Of a stretch of DNA of 64,000 nucleotides, positions 53,878 to 63,610 are shown piece by piece. The stretch comes from Sinorhizobium medicae. Its GTDB lineage: Bacteria > Pseudomonadota > Alphaproteobacteria > Rhizobiales > Rhizobiaceae. Positions within the stretch are counted from its first letter, which is position 1. Each line of letters begins with the position of its first letter. The notes beneath the pieces are model-generated. The model was given only the letters and a program-made list of their open reading frames with translations, had not been told where the DNA came from and searched no databases. The stretch covers positions 1 through 64,000 of the forward strand of contig NZ_VITA01000010.1 of NCBI RefSeq assembly GCF_007827695.1, read 5' to 3'. The position numbers and the translations under genes were made by a program.

Positions 53878-55395
53878 ATGGTTTTCACCCCCAAAGGAAA
53901 ACACCTCGTCGCGGGCGAATGGCTCGACGGAGCCGGCACCTTCGCTTCAGCTCCGGCGCACGGCCCGGCGCATGATTTTGCCGTAGGCACCGTGGAGCTG
54001 GTAAACCGGGCCTGTGACGCTGCCGAAGAGGCTTTCTGGAGCTATGGCTATTCCTCGCGCAAAGAGCGCGCCGCCTTCCTGCGCGCCATCGCCGACGAGA
54101 TCGAGGCCCGTGCGGAAGCTATAACCGACATCGGCAGCCAGGAAACAGGGCTGCCGGAGGCAAGGCTCAATGGCGAAAGGGGCCGCACCACCGGACAACT
54201 CCGGCTTTTCGCCGATCATATCGAAAAGGGTGATTATCTCGATCGCCGCGTCGATGCCGCGCTGCCTGACCGCCAGCCGGCGCCACGTCAGGAGATCCGG
54301 TTGATCCAGCGCCCGGTCGGCCCGGTTGCCGTCTTCGGTGCCTCGAATTTCCCGCTGGCTTTTTCGACCGCCGGCGGCGATACCGCGGCGGCGCTCGCAG
54401 CGGGTTGCCCCGTCGTGGTAAAGGGTCATTCGGCGCATCCCGGCACCGGTGAGATCGTGGCTGAGGCGATCGACGCCGCAATTCGCAAGACGGGGGTTCA
54501 TCCCGGCGTGTTCTCGCTAATCCAGGGCGGCAGCCGCGATGTCGGTCACGCTCTGGTTCAGCATCCGAATATCAAGGCCGTCGGCTTCACCGGCTCGCTC
54601 GCCGGCGGACGTGCACTGTTCGATCTTTGCGCCGCGCGTCCCGAGCCGATCCCGTTCTTCGGCGAGCTCGGCTCGGTCAATCCGATGTTCCTGCTTCCGG
54701 AAGCCTTGAAGGCGCGGGCCGAAGCTTTGGGGCAGGGATGGGCCGGGTCGCTCACCATGGGAGCCGGGCAGTTCTGCACCAATCCGGGAATAGCTGTCGT
54801 CATCGAAGGAACCGACGCGGACCGCTTCACCACCACCGCCGCCGAGGCGCTTGCCAAGGTGGCGCCGCAAACCATGCTGACCGACGGGATCGCCAAGGCC
54901 TACCGCGACGGTCAGGAACGGTTCGCGACGCGCAACGCCGTAAAGCCGCTGCTTGCAACCGAGTCGTCCGGCCGTGATGCGTCCCCCAATCTCTTCGAGA
55001 CGACGGGTGAGCAGTTCCTCTCCGACCACGCGCTCGGCGAAGAAGTGTTCGGCCCGCTCGGCCTGGTGGTCCGGGTCGGATCGCCGGCCGAGATGGAAGA
55101 GCTCGCACGTGGCTTCGCCGGCCAGCTGACCGCGACCATTCATATGGATGCGGGCGATCTGGAAACCGCGCGCCGGTTGCGCCCCGTGCTCGAACGGAAA
55201 GCCGGCCGGGTCCTGGTCAACGGCTTCCCGACAGGCGTCGAAGTCGTCGACTCCATGGTGCATGGAGGCCCGTATCCGGCCTCGACCAATTTTGGCGCAA
55301 CCAGCGTCGGGACGATGTCGATTCGACGTTTCCTGCGCCCTGTGGCTTACCAGAACATGCCGGAAGACCTGCTGCCCGAGGACTTCCTCGCCTGA
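53878..55395 (+). CDS. hypH: HypH, 2-oxoglutarate semialdehyde dehydrogenase
   Basis: A 505-residue aldehyde dehydrogenase that oxidises 2-oxoglutarate semialdehyde to 2-oxoglutarate with NAD(P). The general-base Glu263 lies in FFGELGSVNP and the nucleophile Cys300 in GAGQFCTNPG. FTGSLAGGRALF is the nucleotide loop. GAAAGGAAG precedes the start. A strong terminator follows. This is the exit of the hyp pathway into the TCA cycle. Confidence 0.93.
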   Translation: MVFTPKGKHLVAGEWLDGAGTFASAPAHGPAHDFAVGTVELVNRACDAAEEAFWSYGYSSRKERAAFLRAIADEIEARAEAITDIGSQETGLPEARLNGERGRTTGQLRLFADHIEKGDYLDRRVDAALPDRQPAPRQEIRLIQRPVGPVAVFGASNFPLAFSTAGGDTAAALAAGCPVVVKGHSAHPGTGEIVAEAIDAAIRKTGVHPGVFSLIQGGSRDVGHALVQHPNIKAVGFTGSLAGGRALFDLCAARPEPIPFFGELGSVNPMFLLPEALKARAEALGQGWAGSLTMGAGQFCTNPGIAVVIEGTDADRFTTTAAEALAKVAPQTMLTDGIAKAYRDGQERFATRNAVKPLLATESSGRDASPNLFETTGEQFLSDHALGEEVFGPLGLVVRVGSPAEMEELARGFAGQLTATIHMDAGDLETARRLRPVLERKAGRVLVNGFPTGVEVVDSMVHGGPYPASTNFGATSVGTMSIRRFLRPVAYQNMPEDLLPEDFLA

Positions 55396-55411
55396 TTCAG
55401 CTTGCCGTTCG

Positions 55412-55458
55412 CGCAATAAAAGGGGCTTTTCCACAAGGGAAAGCCCCTTTCCATTGCG
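55412..55458 (+). terminator. Strong terminator after hypH
   Basis: AAAGGGGCTTT (55419-55429) pairs with AAAGCCCCTTT (55440-55450) and CC pairs with GG around an ACAA loop. CGCAAT/ATTGCG (55412-55417, 55453-55458) extend the stem. Confidence 0.85.
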
Positions 55459-55480
55459 AAAGGCGGCCCGTTATATACGT

Positions 55481-55498
55481 TTTGTATACTAGTTGTAT
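55481..55498. promoter_or_regulatory. GntR-type operator of hypMNPQ
   Basis: TTTGTATACT-N3-TGTAT, with 15 of 18 positions identical to the hypS/hypH site in opposite orientation. It lies 81 bases before the hypM start. Confidence 0.65.
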
Positions 55499-55578
55499 TT
55501 TTGAATTGATTTGTGCTCTCCGACGCGGAATAGTGCGCGCGCCGTCACACCGGCTGACAACTCAGGGAGAGAACAATA

Positions 55579-56385
55579 ATGAAGACCTCGATCCTCGCCT
55601 TCGGCCTCGTTGCCGCCACCGCTCTGACGAGCCCCGCTCATGCCGACAAGCTGGACGACATCATCGCTTCCGGAACGCTGCGTTGCGCCGTGGTGCTCGA
55701 TTTCCCGCCGATGGGCTCGCGCGACGAGAACAACGAGCCGATCGGCTTCGACGTGGATTATTGCAACGATCTGGCCAAGGCGCTCGGCGTCACTGCCGAG
55801 ATCGTCGAGACGCCGTTTCCCGAGCGTATCCCGGCGCTGATGTCCGGCCGTGTCGACGTCGGTGTCGCTTCCACCTCCGATACGCTTGAGCGTGCCAAGA
55901 CCGTAGGCATGACCGTTCCCTACTTCGCCTTCGAAATGGCGGTAACCGCCAACGAGAAGTCCGGGATCAAGTCCTTCGAAGACATGAAGGGCAAGGTCGT
56001 CGGCGCCACCGCCGGCACCTATGAAGCCATCGCACTTGAAAACCAGGTCAAGGCCTGGGGCGAGGGCGAGTTCCGCCCCTATCAGACGCAGGCCGACGTC
56101 TTCCTGGCGCTGAGCCAGGGCCAGCTCGACGCCACCGTCTCCACTTCGACCGTCGCGCAGTCCAACGTCAAGGGCGGCAAGTTTCCCGGTATCTCCGTGG
56201 TCGACAAGGCGCCCTTCGATATCGATTACGTGGCCCTCTTCACCAATCGTGAGGAATACGGCTTCATCAATTACCTCAACCTGTTCGTTAATCAGCAGGT
56301 CCGCACCGGCCGCTATGCCGAACTCTACGAGAAGTGGGTCGGTGGCGAGGCTCCGTCGCTCGCGGTGAACGGCGTTTACCGCTGA
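55579..56385 (+). CDS. hypM: HypM, hydroxyproline/D-proline-binding protein
   Basis: A 268-residue periplasmic solute-binding protein of family 3 (polar amino acids). The signal peptide ends near AHA-DKL at about residue 22. GSRDENNEPIGFDVDYCNDL and MSGRVDVGVASTSDTLERAK are typical of this family and include the Arg/Asp amino acid ligands. AGGGAGAG precedes the start. First gene of the transporter operon. Confidence 0.93.
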   Translation: MKTSILAFGLVAATALTSPAHADKLDDIIASGTLRCAVVLDFPPMGSRDENNEPIGFDVDYCNDLAKALGVTAEIVETPFPERIPALMSGRVDVGVASTSDTLERAKTVGMTVPYFAFEMAVTANEKSGIKSFEDMKGKVVGATAGTYEAIALENQVKAWGEGEFRPYQTQADVFLALSQGQLDATVSTSTVAQSNVKGGKFPGISVVDKAPFDIDYVALFTNREEYGFINYLNLFVNQQVRTGRYAELYEKWVGGEAPSLAVNGVYR

Positions 56386-56399
56386 TCCGAGGATCGTCT

Positions 56400-56425
56400 G
56401 ACGGTGCGGGGCAACCCGCACCGTC
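56400..56425 (+). other. Intercistronic hairpin hypM-hypN
   Basis: GACGGTGCGGG (56400-56410) and CCCGCACCGTC (56415-56425) form a perfect 11-pair stem with a GCAA tetraloop. Such stems often shield the binding-protein part of the mRNA and reduce permease output. Confidence 0.7.
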
Positions 56426-56451
56426 GCTGCATTCCGAGGGGTGAGACGGGA

Positions 56452-57117
56452 ATGTTCAATTACACCTTCCATTGGAACCAGGCGCTGAGGGCACTGCCGC
56501 AGATGCTCGACGGCGCGGTGGTGACGCTGCAGGTCGCGGTGCTGTCGATGGTCATCGGCGTCGCCTGCGCAATCGCGCTCACGGTGTTCCGCCTGTCCGG
56601 CAGCCGTATCCTAGGCGGCATCGCCACGACCTGGGTCGAGGTCGCGCGGAACACGCCGGCGCTGTTCCAGATCTACATGGCCCATTTCGGCCTTGGCAAT
56701 TTCGGCATTCACCTGAGCCCCTACACGGCACTCCTGGTCGGGATCGCTTTCAACAATGCCGGCTATCTGGCCGAGAATTTCCGTGGTGCGTTGAAGGCCA
56801 TTCCGGACACGCAGGCCCGCGCCGGCCGGTCGCTCGGCATGACCTCCCTGCAGGCATTCCGACTGATCGTTCTGCCGCAGATGCTGCGCGTCGCTTTCCT
56901 GCCTGCGACCAACCAGATGGTCTGGGCGATCCTGATGACGTCGCTCGGCGTCACCGTCGGCATGAACACCGATCTCGCCGGAATCACGCAGGAGCTGAAT
57001 GCCCGCTCCTTCCGAACCTTCGAATTCTTCGCGCTCGCCGCGGTGATCTATTACCTGATCGCCAAGGCCGTCACGCTCGCTGCCCGGGCTTTCGCCTGGC
57101 GCATGTTCCGTTACTGA
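56452..57117 (+). CDS. hypN: HypN, amino-acid ABC permease
   Basis: A 221-residue inner-membrane permease of the His/Glu/Gln/Arg family (HisMQ type), with about five helices. The EAA loop is GRSLGMTSLQAFRLIVLPQM, the site docking the ATPase. EVARNTPALFQIYMAHFG is also typical. The start MFNYTFHWNQALRALP at 56452 is chosen. It lies ten bases before hypP. Confidence 0.92.
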   Translation: MFNYTFHWNQALRALPQMLDGAVVTLQVAVLSMVIGVACAIALTVFRLSGSRILGGIATTWVEVARNTPALFQIYMAHFGLGNFGIHLSPYTALLVGIAFNNAGYLAENFRGALKAIPDTQARAGRSLGMTSLQAFRLIVLPQMLRVAFLPATNQMVWAILMTSLGVTVGMNTDLAGITQELNARSFRTFEFFALAAVIYYLIAKAVTLAARAFAWRMFRY

Positions 57118-57127
57118 GAGGTGAGAG

Positions 57128-57781
57128 ATGTTTAATACTGCGCTCACCTGGAACGATCTCGCCTTCCTTGCGCAAGGCGCAGGGATGACGCTTGCGGTAA
57201 CCGCCGTGGCCGTTACCGCCGGCACCCTGCTCGGCATTCTTTTTGGAGTGATACGATTCCAGCTCGGGCCCTACTGGGCCGCGCCGCTGACTTTGCTGCT
57301 CGACGTGTTCCGCTCGGTGCCGCTGCTGATCCAGCTCGTGCTCGGCAGTGCGTTTCAGTCCATCGTAAAGCTTGGCTGGGGTGCCTTCACCACCTCCGGC
57401 GTGGTGTTGTCGCTCTATACGGCGGCATTTTGTGCTGAGATCGTGCGCGGCGGCATTTCCTCCGTGCCGGTGACGACCCGCCGTGCGGCGCGCTCCCTCG
57501 GCATGACCTGGTGGCAGGATATGCGCTATATCGTGGCGCCGCTTGCAACCCGGGTATCGCTTCCGTCGTGGATCGGCCTGACGCTGGGCGTGATGAAGGA
57601 TTCCGCTTTGGTGCTCTGGCTCGGTCTGGTCGAGCTTCTGCGCGCTTCGCAGATTCTCGTCACCCGGCTGCAGGAGCCGCTCTTCATCCTGCTGATCTGC
57701 GGCGCCATCTACTTCCTCCTCAGCTTCCCCGTCGCCCGGTTTGGCGGGTATCTCGAAAAACGGTGGTCCCCCAATGATTGA
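57128..57781 (+). CDS. hypP: HypP, amino-acid ABC permease
   Basis: A 217-residue permease of the same family. The EAA loop region is [20 protein letters not shown]. Several transmembrane helices are visible, as is [16 protein letters not shown]. It overlaps hypQ by eight bases. Forms the heterodimeric channel with HypN. Confidence 0.92.
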   Translation: MFNTALTWNDLAFLAQGAGMTLAVTAVAVTAGTLLGILFGVIRFQLGPYWAAPLTLLLDVFRSVPLLIQLVLGSAFQSIVKLGWGAFTTSGVVLSLYTAAFCAEIVRGGISSVPVTTRRAARSLGMTWWQDMRYIVAPLATRVSLPSWIGLTLGVMKDSALVLWLGLVELLRASQILVTRLQEPLFILLICGAIYFLLSFPVARFGGYLEKRWSPND

Positions 57782-58496
57782 GATCGAAAACGTCCGTAAA
57801 TCGTTCAGTTCGCTGGAGGTTCTCAAGGGCATCAACCTCACTGTCGACAAGGGCGAAGTGGTCACCATCATCGGCGGCTCCGGTTCTGGGAAATCGACAC
57901 TGCTCACCTGCATCAACGGCCTGGAGCCGATCGACTCCGGCAGGATCCGGATCGACGGAACCGATGTCCACGCCAAGGGCACCGATCTCAACAAGCTGCG
58001 CCGCAAAGTGGGGATCGTGTTTCAGCAGTGGAACGCATTCCCGCATCTGACGGTGCTCGAAAACGTCATGCTCGCCCCGAGAAAGGTGCTTGGCCTGGCG
58101 AAGGACAAGGCCGAGGAGATCGCGGTAAAGCAGTTGACCCATGTGGGCTTGGCCGAGAAACTCAAGGTCTATCCGAACCGCATGTCGGGCGGCCAGCAGC
58201 AGCGCATGGCGATTGCCCGGGCGCTCGCCATGTCGCCGGAATATATGCTGTTCGACGAAGTGACCTCGGCTCTCGACCCGATGCTGGTCGGCGAGGTGCT
58301 CGACACGCTGAAGATGCTCGCGGAAGAGGGAATGACGATGATCTGCGTCACGCATGAAATGGCCTTCGCCCGCGATGTGTCGGATCGCGTGGCGTTTTTC
58401 CATCAGGGGGTCATGGCCGAGATCGGCACGCCTGACCAGATCTTCGCGATGCCGCAAAACGCCGAGACGCAAAAGTTTCTGGCGAGCGTGCGTTAG
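57774..58496 (+). CDS. hypQ: HypQ, ABC transporter ATPase
   Basis: A 240-residue ATP-binding subunit for polar amino acid uptake. Walker [10 protein letters not shown], signature [17 protein letters not shown] and Walker [13 protein letters not shown] are all intact, and the H-loop His is in [10 protein letters not shown]. The start [11 protein letters not shown] at 57774 overlaps the hypP stop. hypO follows with no gap. Confidence 0.95.
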   Translation: MIEIENVRKSFSSLEVLKGINLTVDKGEVVTIIGGSGSGKSTLLTCINGLEPIDSGRIRIDGTDVHAKGTDLNKLRRKVGIVFQQWNAFPHLTVLENVMLAPRKVLGLAKDKAEEIAVKQLTHVGLAEKLKVYPNRMSGGQQQRMAIARALAMSPEYMLFDEVTSALDPMLVGEVLDTLKMLAEEGMTMICVTHEMAFARDVSDRVAFFHQGVMAEIGTPDQIFAMPQNAETQKFLASVR

Positions 58497-59738
58497 ATGG
58501 CCGAACCGGACGTCATTGTTATCGGTGCCGGGGTCGTAGGCCTTTCGGCTGCAATTGCCGCCGTTGGCCGCGGCCTGTCCGTCACCGTGCTGGACCGCGA
58601 GGGTCCGGCGGCCGGGGCCTCCGCGGGCAATGCCGGGGCCTTCGCCTTCACCGATATATTGCCGCTCGCTTCGCCGGGCATCCTGAGAAAAGCGCCGAAA
58701 TGGCTCCTGGATCCGCTTGGGCCCCTGACAGTGCCGCCCGCCTACGCGCTGAAGATCGCGCCATGGATGTTCCGCTTCTGGCGCGCGTGTCAGCCGGGAC
58801 GCGTGGCGCATTCGACCGCGGCGCAGACAGCGCTGATGGACCTTTCGAAGGCGGAACTCGAACCCTTTCTCAAGGAAACCGGAACGGCGTCCATGCTGCG
58901 CAAGGAGGGCAACCTCCAGGTCTATGAGGGCGAGGCGGAATTCAAGGCCTCGCTTGCCGGGTGGAAGGCGCGGGAGGATCACGGTATCGAGTTCCATCAT
59001 CTCGACGCTGCTGCGATGAGCGGGATCCAGCCGGGCCTTGCCGCCCGCTTCACCCATGGCACCTTCACACCCGGCTGGTACTCGATCGCCGATCCGAAGC
59101 TCTATACGCTTGCGCTGGCCGATCACTTCCGGACGATCGGCGGGAAAGTCCAGCGAGCGGAGGTTACGGCCCTGAGGCCGGTAGACGGCGGAGTGGACGT
59201 CCTGACCACCGACGGCGAGATTCAGCGGGCGGCACAGGTGGTGCTATCGGCCGGCGCTTTCTCGCACCGGATCGCCCGGACTATCGGCGAGAGCATTCCG
59301 CTCGAAACCGAACGCGGCTACAATACGACGCTCCCCGCCGGCGCTTTCGACCTGCGTACTCAGATCACCTTCGGGGGCCATGGTTTCGTGGTGACCCGGC
59401 TGTCGACCGGCATTCGCGTCGGTGGCGCGGTCGAACTCGGGGGGCTCGATCTACCGCCGAACTTCCACCGATCGGAAGCGATGCTGAAGAAAGCGCAGGG
59501 CTTCCTGCCGGGGCTGAAGCCGGAAGGCGGGGTACAGTGGATGGGCTTCCGCCCCTCGCTGCCCGACAGCCTGCCCGCGATCGGCCGCGCCGTCGCTACG
59601 CCTCGGGTTGTCTACGCTTTCGGCCACGGCCATCTCGGATTGACCCAATCGGCGGGCACCGCAAGGATCGTCGCCGATCTCCTGACCGGCCGGCAACCGG
59701 CCATCGACATTGCATCCTTTTCGCCGCAACGCTTCTGA
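58497..59738 (+). CDS. hypO: HypO, D-hydroxyproline/D-proline dehydrogenase
   Basis: A 413-residue FAD-dependent D-amino acid dehydrogenase (DadA/DAO family). VIGAGVVGLSAAIAAVGR at about 6-23 is the FAD-binding motif and GASAGNAGAFA follows as in DadA. GHGHLGLTQSAGTARI is the C-terminal FAD block. It oxidises cis-4-hydroxy-D-proline and D-proline. It starts one base after the hypQ stop. Confidence 0.93.
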   Translation: MAEPDVIVIGAGVVGLSAAIAAVGRGLSVTVLDREGPAAGASAGNAGAFAFTDILPLASPGILRKAPKWLLDPLGPLTVPPAYALKIAPWMFRFWRACQPGRVAHSTAAQTALMDLSKAELEPFLKETGTASMLRKEGNLQVYEGEAEFKASLAGWKAREDHGIEFHHLDAAAMSGIQPGLAARFTHGTFTPGWYSIADPKLYTLALADHFRTIGGKVQRAEVTALRPVDGGVDVLTTDGEIQRAAQVVLSAGAFSHRIARTIGESIPLETERGYNTTLPAGAFDLRTQITFGGHGFVVTRLSTGIRVGGAVELGGLDLPPNFHRSEAMLKKAQGFLPGLKPEGGVQWMGFRPSLPDSLPAIGRAVATPRVVYAFGHGHLGLTQSAGTARIVADLLTGRQPAIDIASFSPQRF

Positions 59739-59752
59739 CAGAGGTTTCGATC

Positions 59753-60754
59753 ATGGCCACCCACACCTTCTCCTGCATAGACGGCCACACCTGCGGAAAT
59801 CCCGTCCGCCTCGTCTCTGGCGGGGGGCCGCGCCTGGAAGGCGCGAACATGCTGGAAAAGCGCGCGCATTTCCTCAAGGAATTCGACTGGATCCGCACCG
59901 GCCTCATGTTTGAGCCGCGCGGTCACGACATGATGTCGGGCTCCATTCTCTATCCGCCGACGCGGCCCGATTGCGACGTCGCGGTGCTCTTCATCGAGAC
60001 CTCCGGCTGCCTGCCCATGTGCGGCCATGGTACCATCGGCACCATCACCATGGGGATCGAGAACGGCCTGATCACACCGCGTGAGCCCGGCAGGCTCTCC
60101 ATCGATGCCCCCGCCGGCAAGGTGGACATCACCTACCGCCAGGAAGGCCGCTTCGTCGAGGAAGTGCGCCTCACCAATGTTCCCGGCTTCCTTTATGCCG
60201 AAGGGCTGACGGCCGAGGTCGAGGGCCTGGGCGAAATCGTGGTGGACGTTGCCTATGGCGGCAATTTCTACGCCATCGTCGAGCCGCAGAAAAACTTCCG
60301 CGACATGGCCGATCATACGGCGGGGGAACTGGTGGGCTGGAGCCCGAAGCTGCGTGCCGCGCTGAACGAAAAATACGAGTTCGTCCATCCCGAGCACCCG
60401 GAGATCCGGGGCTTGAGCCATATCCAGTGGACCGGAAAGCCGACGCAATCCGAGGCACACGCCCGCAACGCGGTGTTCTACGGCGAGAAGGCCATCGATC
60501 GCTCGCCCTGCGGAACGGGCACCTCGGCCCGCATGGCGCAGCTCGCCGCCAAGGGAAAGCTGAAGGTGGGCGACGAATTCGTTCACGAGTCGATCATCGG
60601 ATCGCTCTTCAAGGGACGCGTCGAGGCGGCCGCGAAGGTCGCGGATCGCGATGCGATCATCCCATCGATTGCCGGCTGGGCAAGGATGACCGGCATCAAC
60701 ACCATTTTTATCGATGACCGCGACCCCTTCGCCCATGGCTTCGTCGTAAAATGA
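59753..60754 (+). CDS. hypRE: HypRE, 4-hydroxyproline 2-epimerase
   Basis: A 333-residue proline racemase-family enzyme interconverting trans-4-hydroxy-L-proline and cis-4-hydroxy-D-proline. Both catalytic cysteines are present: Cys90 in MCGHGTIG and Cys253 in [12 protein letters not shown]. The start at 59753 follows GAGG. It overlaps the AcnX gene by four bases. Confidence 0.93.
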   Translation: MATHTFSCIDGHTCGNPVRLVSGGGPRLEGANMLEKRAHFLKEFDWIRTGLMFEPRGHDMMSGSILYPPTRPDCDVAVLFIETSGCLPMCGHGTIGTITMGIENGLITPREPGRLSIDAPAGKVDITYRQEGRFVEEVRLTNVPGFLYAEGLTAEVEGLGEIVVDVAYGGNFYAIVEPQKNFRDMADHTAGELVGWSPKLRAALNEKYEFVHPEHPEIRGLSHIQWTGKPTQSEAHARNAVFYGEKAIDRSPCGTGTSARMAQLAAKGKLKVGDEFVHESIIGSLFKGRVEAAAKVADRDAIIPSIAGWARMTGINTIFIDDRDPFAHGFVVK

Positions 60755-62442
60755 GCGCCCTCGAGCGCGCCCGCAGCATCCTTCAGGGTTCGGCCGAAGG
60801 TCCCGTCATCCATATGGCGGAGGCCCTGAGCTTCTGGGGCGGGGTCGATCCCGATACCGGCTGCGTGATCGACGTGCACCACCCGCAGCATGGCGTCTCG
60901 CTCACCGGTGCCATCCTGATGATGCCCTCGAGCCGCGGCTCCTGCACGGGTTCGGGCGTGCTGCTCGACCTCCTGCTGACCGGCCGCGGTCCCGCTGCCC
61001 TCGTATTTTCCCAACCGGAGGACGTGCTGACGCTCGGCGCGCTGGTCGCCTTCGAGATGTTCGGCAAGCCGCTGCCGGTGCTGCGCCTTGGACCGGAGGC
61101 TTTTGCGGCGCTTGCCGGAGCGAAGACGGCGCGGATCGGCAGCACGGCGATAGAGGCAGAGGGGCTGACACTCCCCGTCGTTCCACCGGCGACGGCGGCG
61201 CTCGGCCTTACCGAGGCCGATCGTTCCATGCTGGACGGGGAAGACGGGGTCGTGGTGCAACAGGCCATGCGCATCATAACGGCCATGGCGGCGCAGCAGG
61301 GGGCGCAAGGCCTTGTGGACGTGGTGCAGGCCCATATCGACGGCTGCATCTATGCGAGCCCCGCCAATCTGACCTTTGCCGAGAAGATGGCCGATATGGG
61401 AGCTAAGGTCCGGGTGCCGACGACGATGAATGCCATTTCGGTCGATCGCGATAATTGGCGGACGCAGGGCGTGCCGGAGTCGTTCGGAGGTCCCGCGGCG
61501 CGGCTCGCCGATGCCTATGTCCGCATGGGCTGCCGACCGACCTTCACCTGTTCCCCCTATCTGCTCGACAGCGCGCCGGTACCGGGCGAAGCGATCGCCT
61601 GGGCGGAATCCAATGCGGTGATCTTCGCCAACAGCGTTCTCGGTGCGCGAACGGCGAAGCATCCCGATTTCCTCGATCTCTGCATCGCGCTCACCGGGCG
61701 CGCGCCGCTCTCCGGCGTCTATCTCGACGCACATCGCAGGGCCCGGCGGGTCATCGACGTGGAACTGCCCGATGGTGTGGACGATGCCTTCTGGCCGCTG
61801 ATCGGCTATCTTGCCGGGCGCGCGGCGCCCGACCGCATTCCACTCCTGTGCGGGCTTGCTCCGGCGCGGCCCTCGCGTGACGACCTCAAGGCGCTTTGTG
61901 CCGCCTTCGGCACCACTTCGGCAGCACCTATGCTGCATGTCGAAGGCGTGACGCCGGAAGCGGACGGTGCGGCAGCCGAGGGCGCCGACCGCCTGGCCAT
62001 AAAGCGTGCCGAGATGATAGCGGCCTGGTCGGCCCTGAATGGGGGGCCGGAGGAGGTGGAACTGGTGGCCATCGGCAGCCCGCACGCCTCCCTTACCGAA
62101 TGTCGGGCGCTCGCCGATGCGCTGGACGGCCGCAGACGGCACCCGGATGTCGCCGTGATCGTCACGGCGGGACACGAAGTTATCGCAAAGGCGCAACACG
62201 AAGGCACGCTGACGCGGCTCGAAGAAAGCGGCGTGCAGGTGCTGCCCGATCTCTGCTGGTGCTCCATTTCAGAGCCGGTTTTCCCCGCGCGTACCCGTGC
62301 CGTGATGACCAATTCCGGCAAATACGCCCATTATGGCCCCGGGCTGTCCGGCCGTGCGGTGCGTTTCGGCAGCCTTGCCGATTGCGTCGCGGTGGCCTTG
62401 ACCGGGCGCGTTGCGCCGCGTTTGCCGGATTGGCTTTCATAG
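60751..62442 (+). CDS. hypX: Aconitase-X fusion, probable cis-3-hydroxy-L-proline dehydratase
   Basis: A 563-residue protein joining the AcnX swivelling domain (about 1-130, with [19 protein letters not shown]) to the large AcnX (DUF521) domain (about 150-563). In the large domain [20 protein letters not shown] and [10 protein letters not shown] are typical and include cluster Cys residues; a further Cys is in the C-terminal [13 protein letters not shown]. AcnX homologues have been shown to dehydrate cis-3-hydroxy-L-proline to pyrroline-2-carboxylate, which HypS would reduce. The gene overlaps hypRE. Confidence 0.87.
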   Translation: MSALERARSILQGSAEGPVIHMAEALSFWGGVDPDTGCVIDVHHPQHGVSLTGAILMMPSSRGSCTGSGVLLDLLLTGRGPAALVFSQPEDVLTLGALVAFEMFGKPLPVLRLGPEAFAALAGAKTARIGSTAIEAEGLTLPVVPPATAALGLTEADRSMLDGEDGVVVQQAMRIITAMAAQQGAQGLVDVVQAHIDGCIYASPANLTFAEKMADMGAKVRVPTTMNAISVDRDNWRTQGVPESFGGPAARLADAYVRMGCRPTFTCSPYLLDSAPVPGEAIAWAESNAVIFANSVLGARTAKHPDFLDLCIALTGRAPLSGVYLDAHRRARRVIDVELPDGVDDAFWPLIGYLAGRAAPDRIPLLCGLAPARPSRDDLKALCAAFGTTSAAPMLHVEGVTPEADGAAAEGADRLAIKRAEMIAAWSALNGGPEEVELVAIGSPHASLTECRALADALDGRRRHPDVAVIVTAGHEVIAKAQHEGTLTRLEESGVQVLPDLCWCSISEPVFPARTRAVMTNSGKYAHYGPGLSGRAVRFGSLADCVAVALTGRVAPRLPDWLS

Positions 62443-62454
62443 GGCGGATAATAA

Positions 62455-62470
62455 GCGGGTTTTCACCCGC
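62455..62470 (+). other. Hairpin between AcnX and hypY
   Basis: GCGGGT (62455-62460) pairs with ACCCGC (62465-62470) around TTTC. Possible partial terminator or processing site. Confidence 0.45.
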
Positions 62471-62504
62471 AGCCGCGCTCGCTTATCGATTCGAGGAGTT
62501 TTCG

Positions 62505-63533
62505 ATGCGTAGTACCAAGACCATTCATGTCATCTCCGCCCATGCCGAGGGAGAGGTGGGCGACGTGATCGTTGGCGGCGTCACGCCGCCGCCGGGCGAT
62601 ACGATCTGGGAACAGAGCCGCTGGATCGCGGGCGACCAGACCCTGCGCAATTTCGTCCTGAACGAGCCGCGCGGCGGCGTCTTCCGCCACGTCAATCTGC
62701 TGGTGCCGCCGAAGAACCCGGAGGCCGATGCGGCCTTCATCATCATGGAGCCGGAAGATACGCCACCCATGTCGGGATCGAATTCGATCTGCGTTTCCAC
62801 CGTGCTGCTCGACAGCGGCATCCTGCCGATGAAGGAGCCGGTGACGGAGATCACGCTAGAGGCACCCGGCGGCCTCGTCCGTGTGCGTGCGGAGTGCCGC
62901 GACGGCAAGGCCGAGCGCATCTTCGTGCAGAACCTGCCGAGCTTTGCCGACCGGCTGGACGCGAAGCTGGAGGTCGAAGGTCTGGGTACGCTCACCGTAG
63001 ACGCCGCCTATGGTGGCGACAGCTTCGTCGTCCTGGATGCTGCCGCGATGGGCTTCTCTCTGAAGCCCGACGAGGCGCATGACATCGCCCGGCTTGGCGT
63101 GAGGATCACCAACGCGGCCAACGCCCAGCTTGGCTTTCACCACCCTGAAAACCCCGACTGGCGGCATTTTTCCTTCTGCCTCTTCGCCGGTCCAGTCGAA
63201 CGGACGGCGGAAGGTCTGCGGGCAGGCGCGGCGGTCGCGATCCAGCCTGGAAAGGTCGACCGTTCGCCGACCGGCACGGCGCTCTCGGCGCGCATGGCCG
63301 TCCTGCATGCGCGCGGCGAAATGGGGCTCTCGGACCGTCTGACGGCGGTATCCCTGATAGGGTCGACCTTCTCCGGCCGGATCCTGGGCACGACAGAGGT
63401 CGGCGGCCGCCCCGCGGTGCTGCCGGAAATCTCGGGGCGCGGCTGGATCACCGGCACCCATCAGCACATGCTAGACCCCTCGGACCCATGGCCGGAGGGC
63501 TATCGGCTGAGCGATACATGGGGTGCGCGCTGA
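62505..63533 (+). CDS. hypY: Proline racemase-family protein with Ser/Thr in place of both Cys
   Basis: A 342-residue homologue of HypRE. At the first catalytic position MSGSNSIC has Ser90 instead of Cys, and at the second [12 protein letters not shown] has Thr256 instead of Cys. Both codons were checked in the DNA. Thr at the second site is typical of trans-3-hydroxy-L-proline dehydratases, but these usually keep Cys at the first. The start at 62505 follows GAGGAG. Probable role: 3-hydroxyproline dehydration or epimerisation feeding HypS, not proved. Confidence 0.85.
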   Translation: MRSTKTIHVISAHAEGEVGDVIVGGVTPPPGDTIWEQSRWIAGDQTLRNFVLNEPRGGVFRHVNLLVPPKNPEADAAFIIMEPEDTPPMSGSNSICVSTVLLDSGILPMKEPVTEITLEAPGGLVRVRAECRDGKAERIFVQNLPSFADRLDAKLEVEGLGTLTVDAAYGGDSFVVLDAAAMGFSLKPDEAHDIARLGVRITNAANAQLGFHHPENPDWRHFSFCLFAGPVERTAEGLRAGAAVAIQPGKVDRSPTGTALSARMAVLHARGEMGLSDRLTAVSLIGSTFSGRILGTTEVGGRPAVLPEISGRGWITGTHQHMLDPSDPWPEGYRLSDTWGAR

Positions 63534-63610
63534 GCGGACGGCTCTGCGGAAAATGTGCGCGTTTTGTCTCACACGCATTATGATGAATGCGGTTCAGGAG
63601 GGAGAATCGG

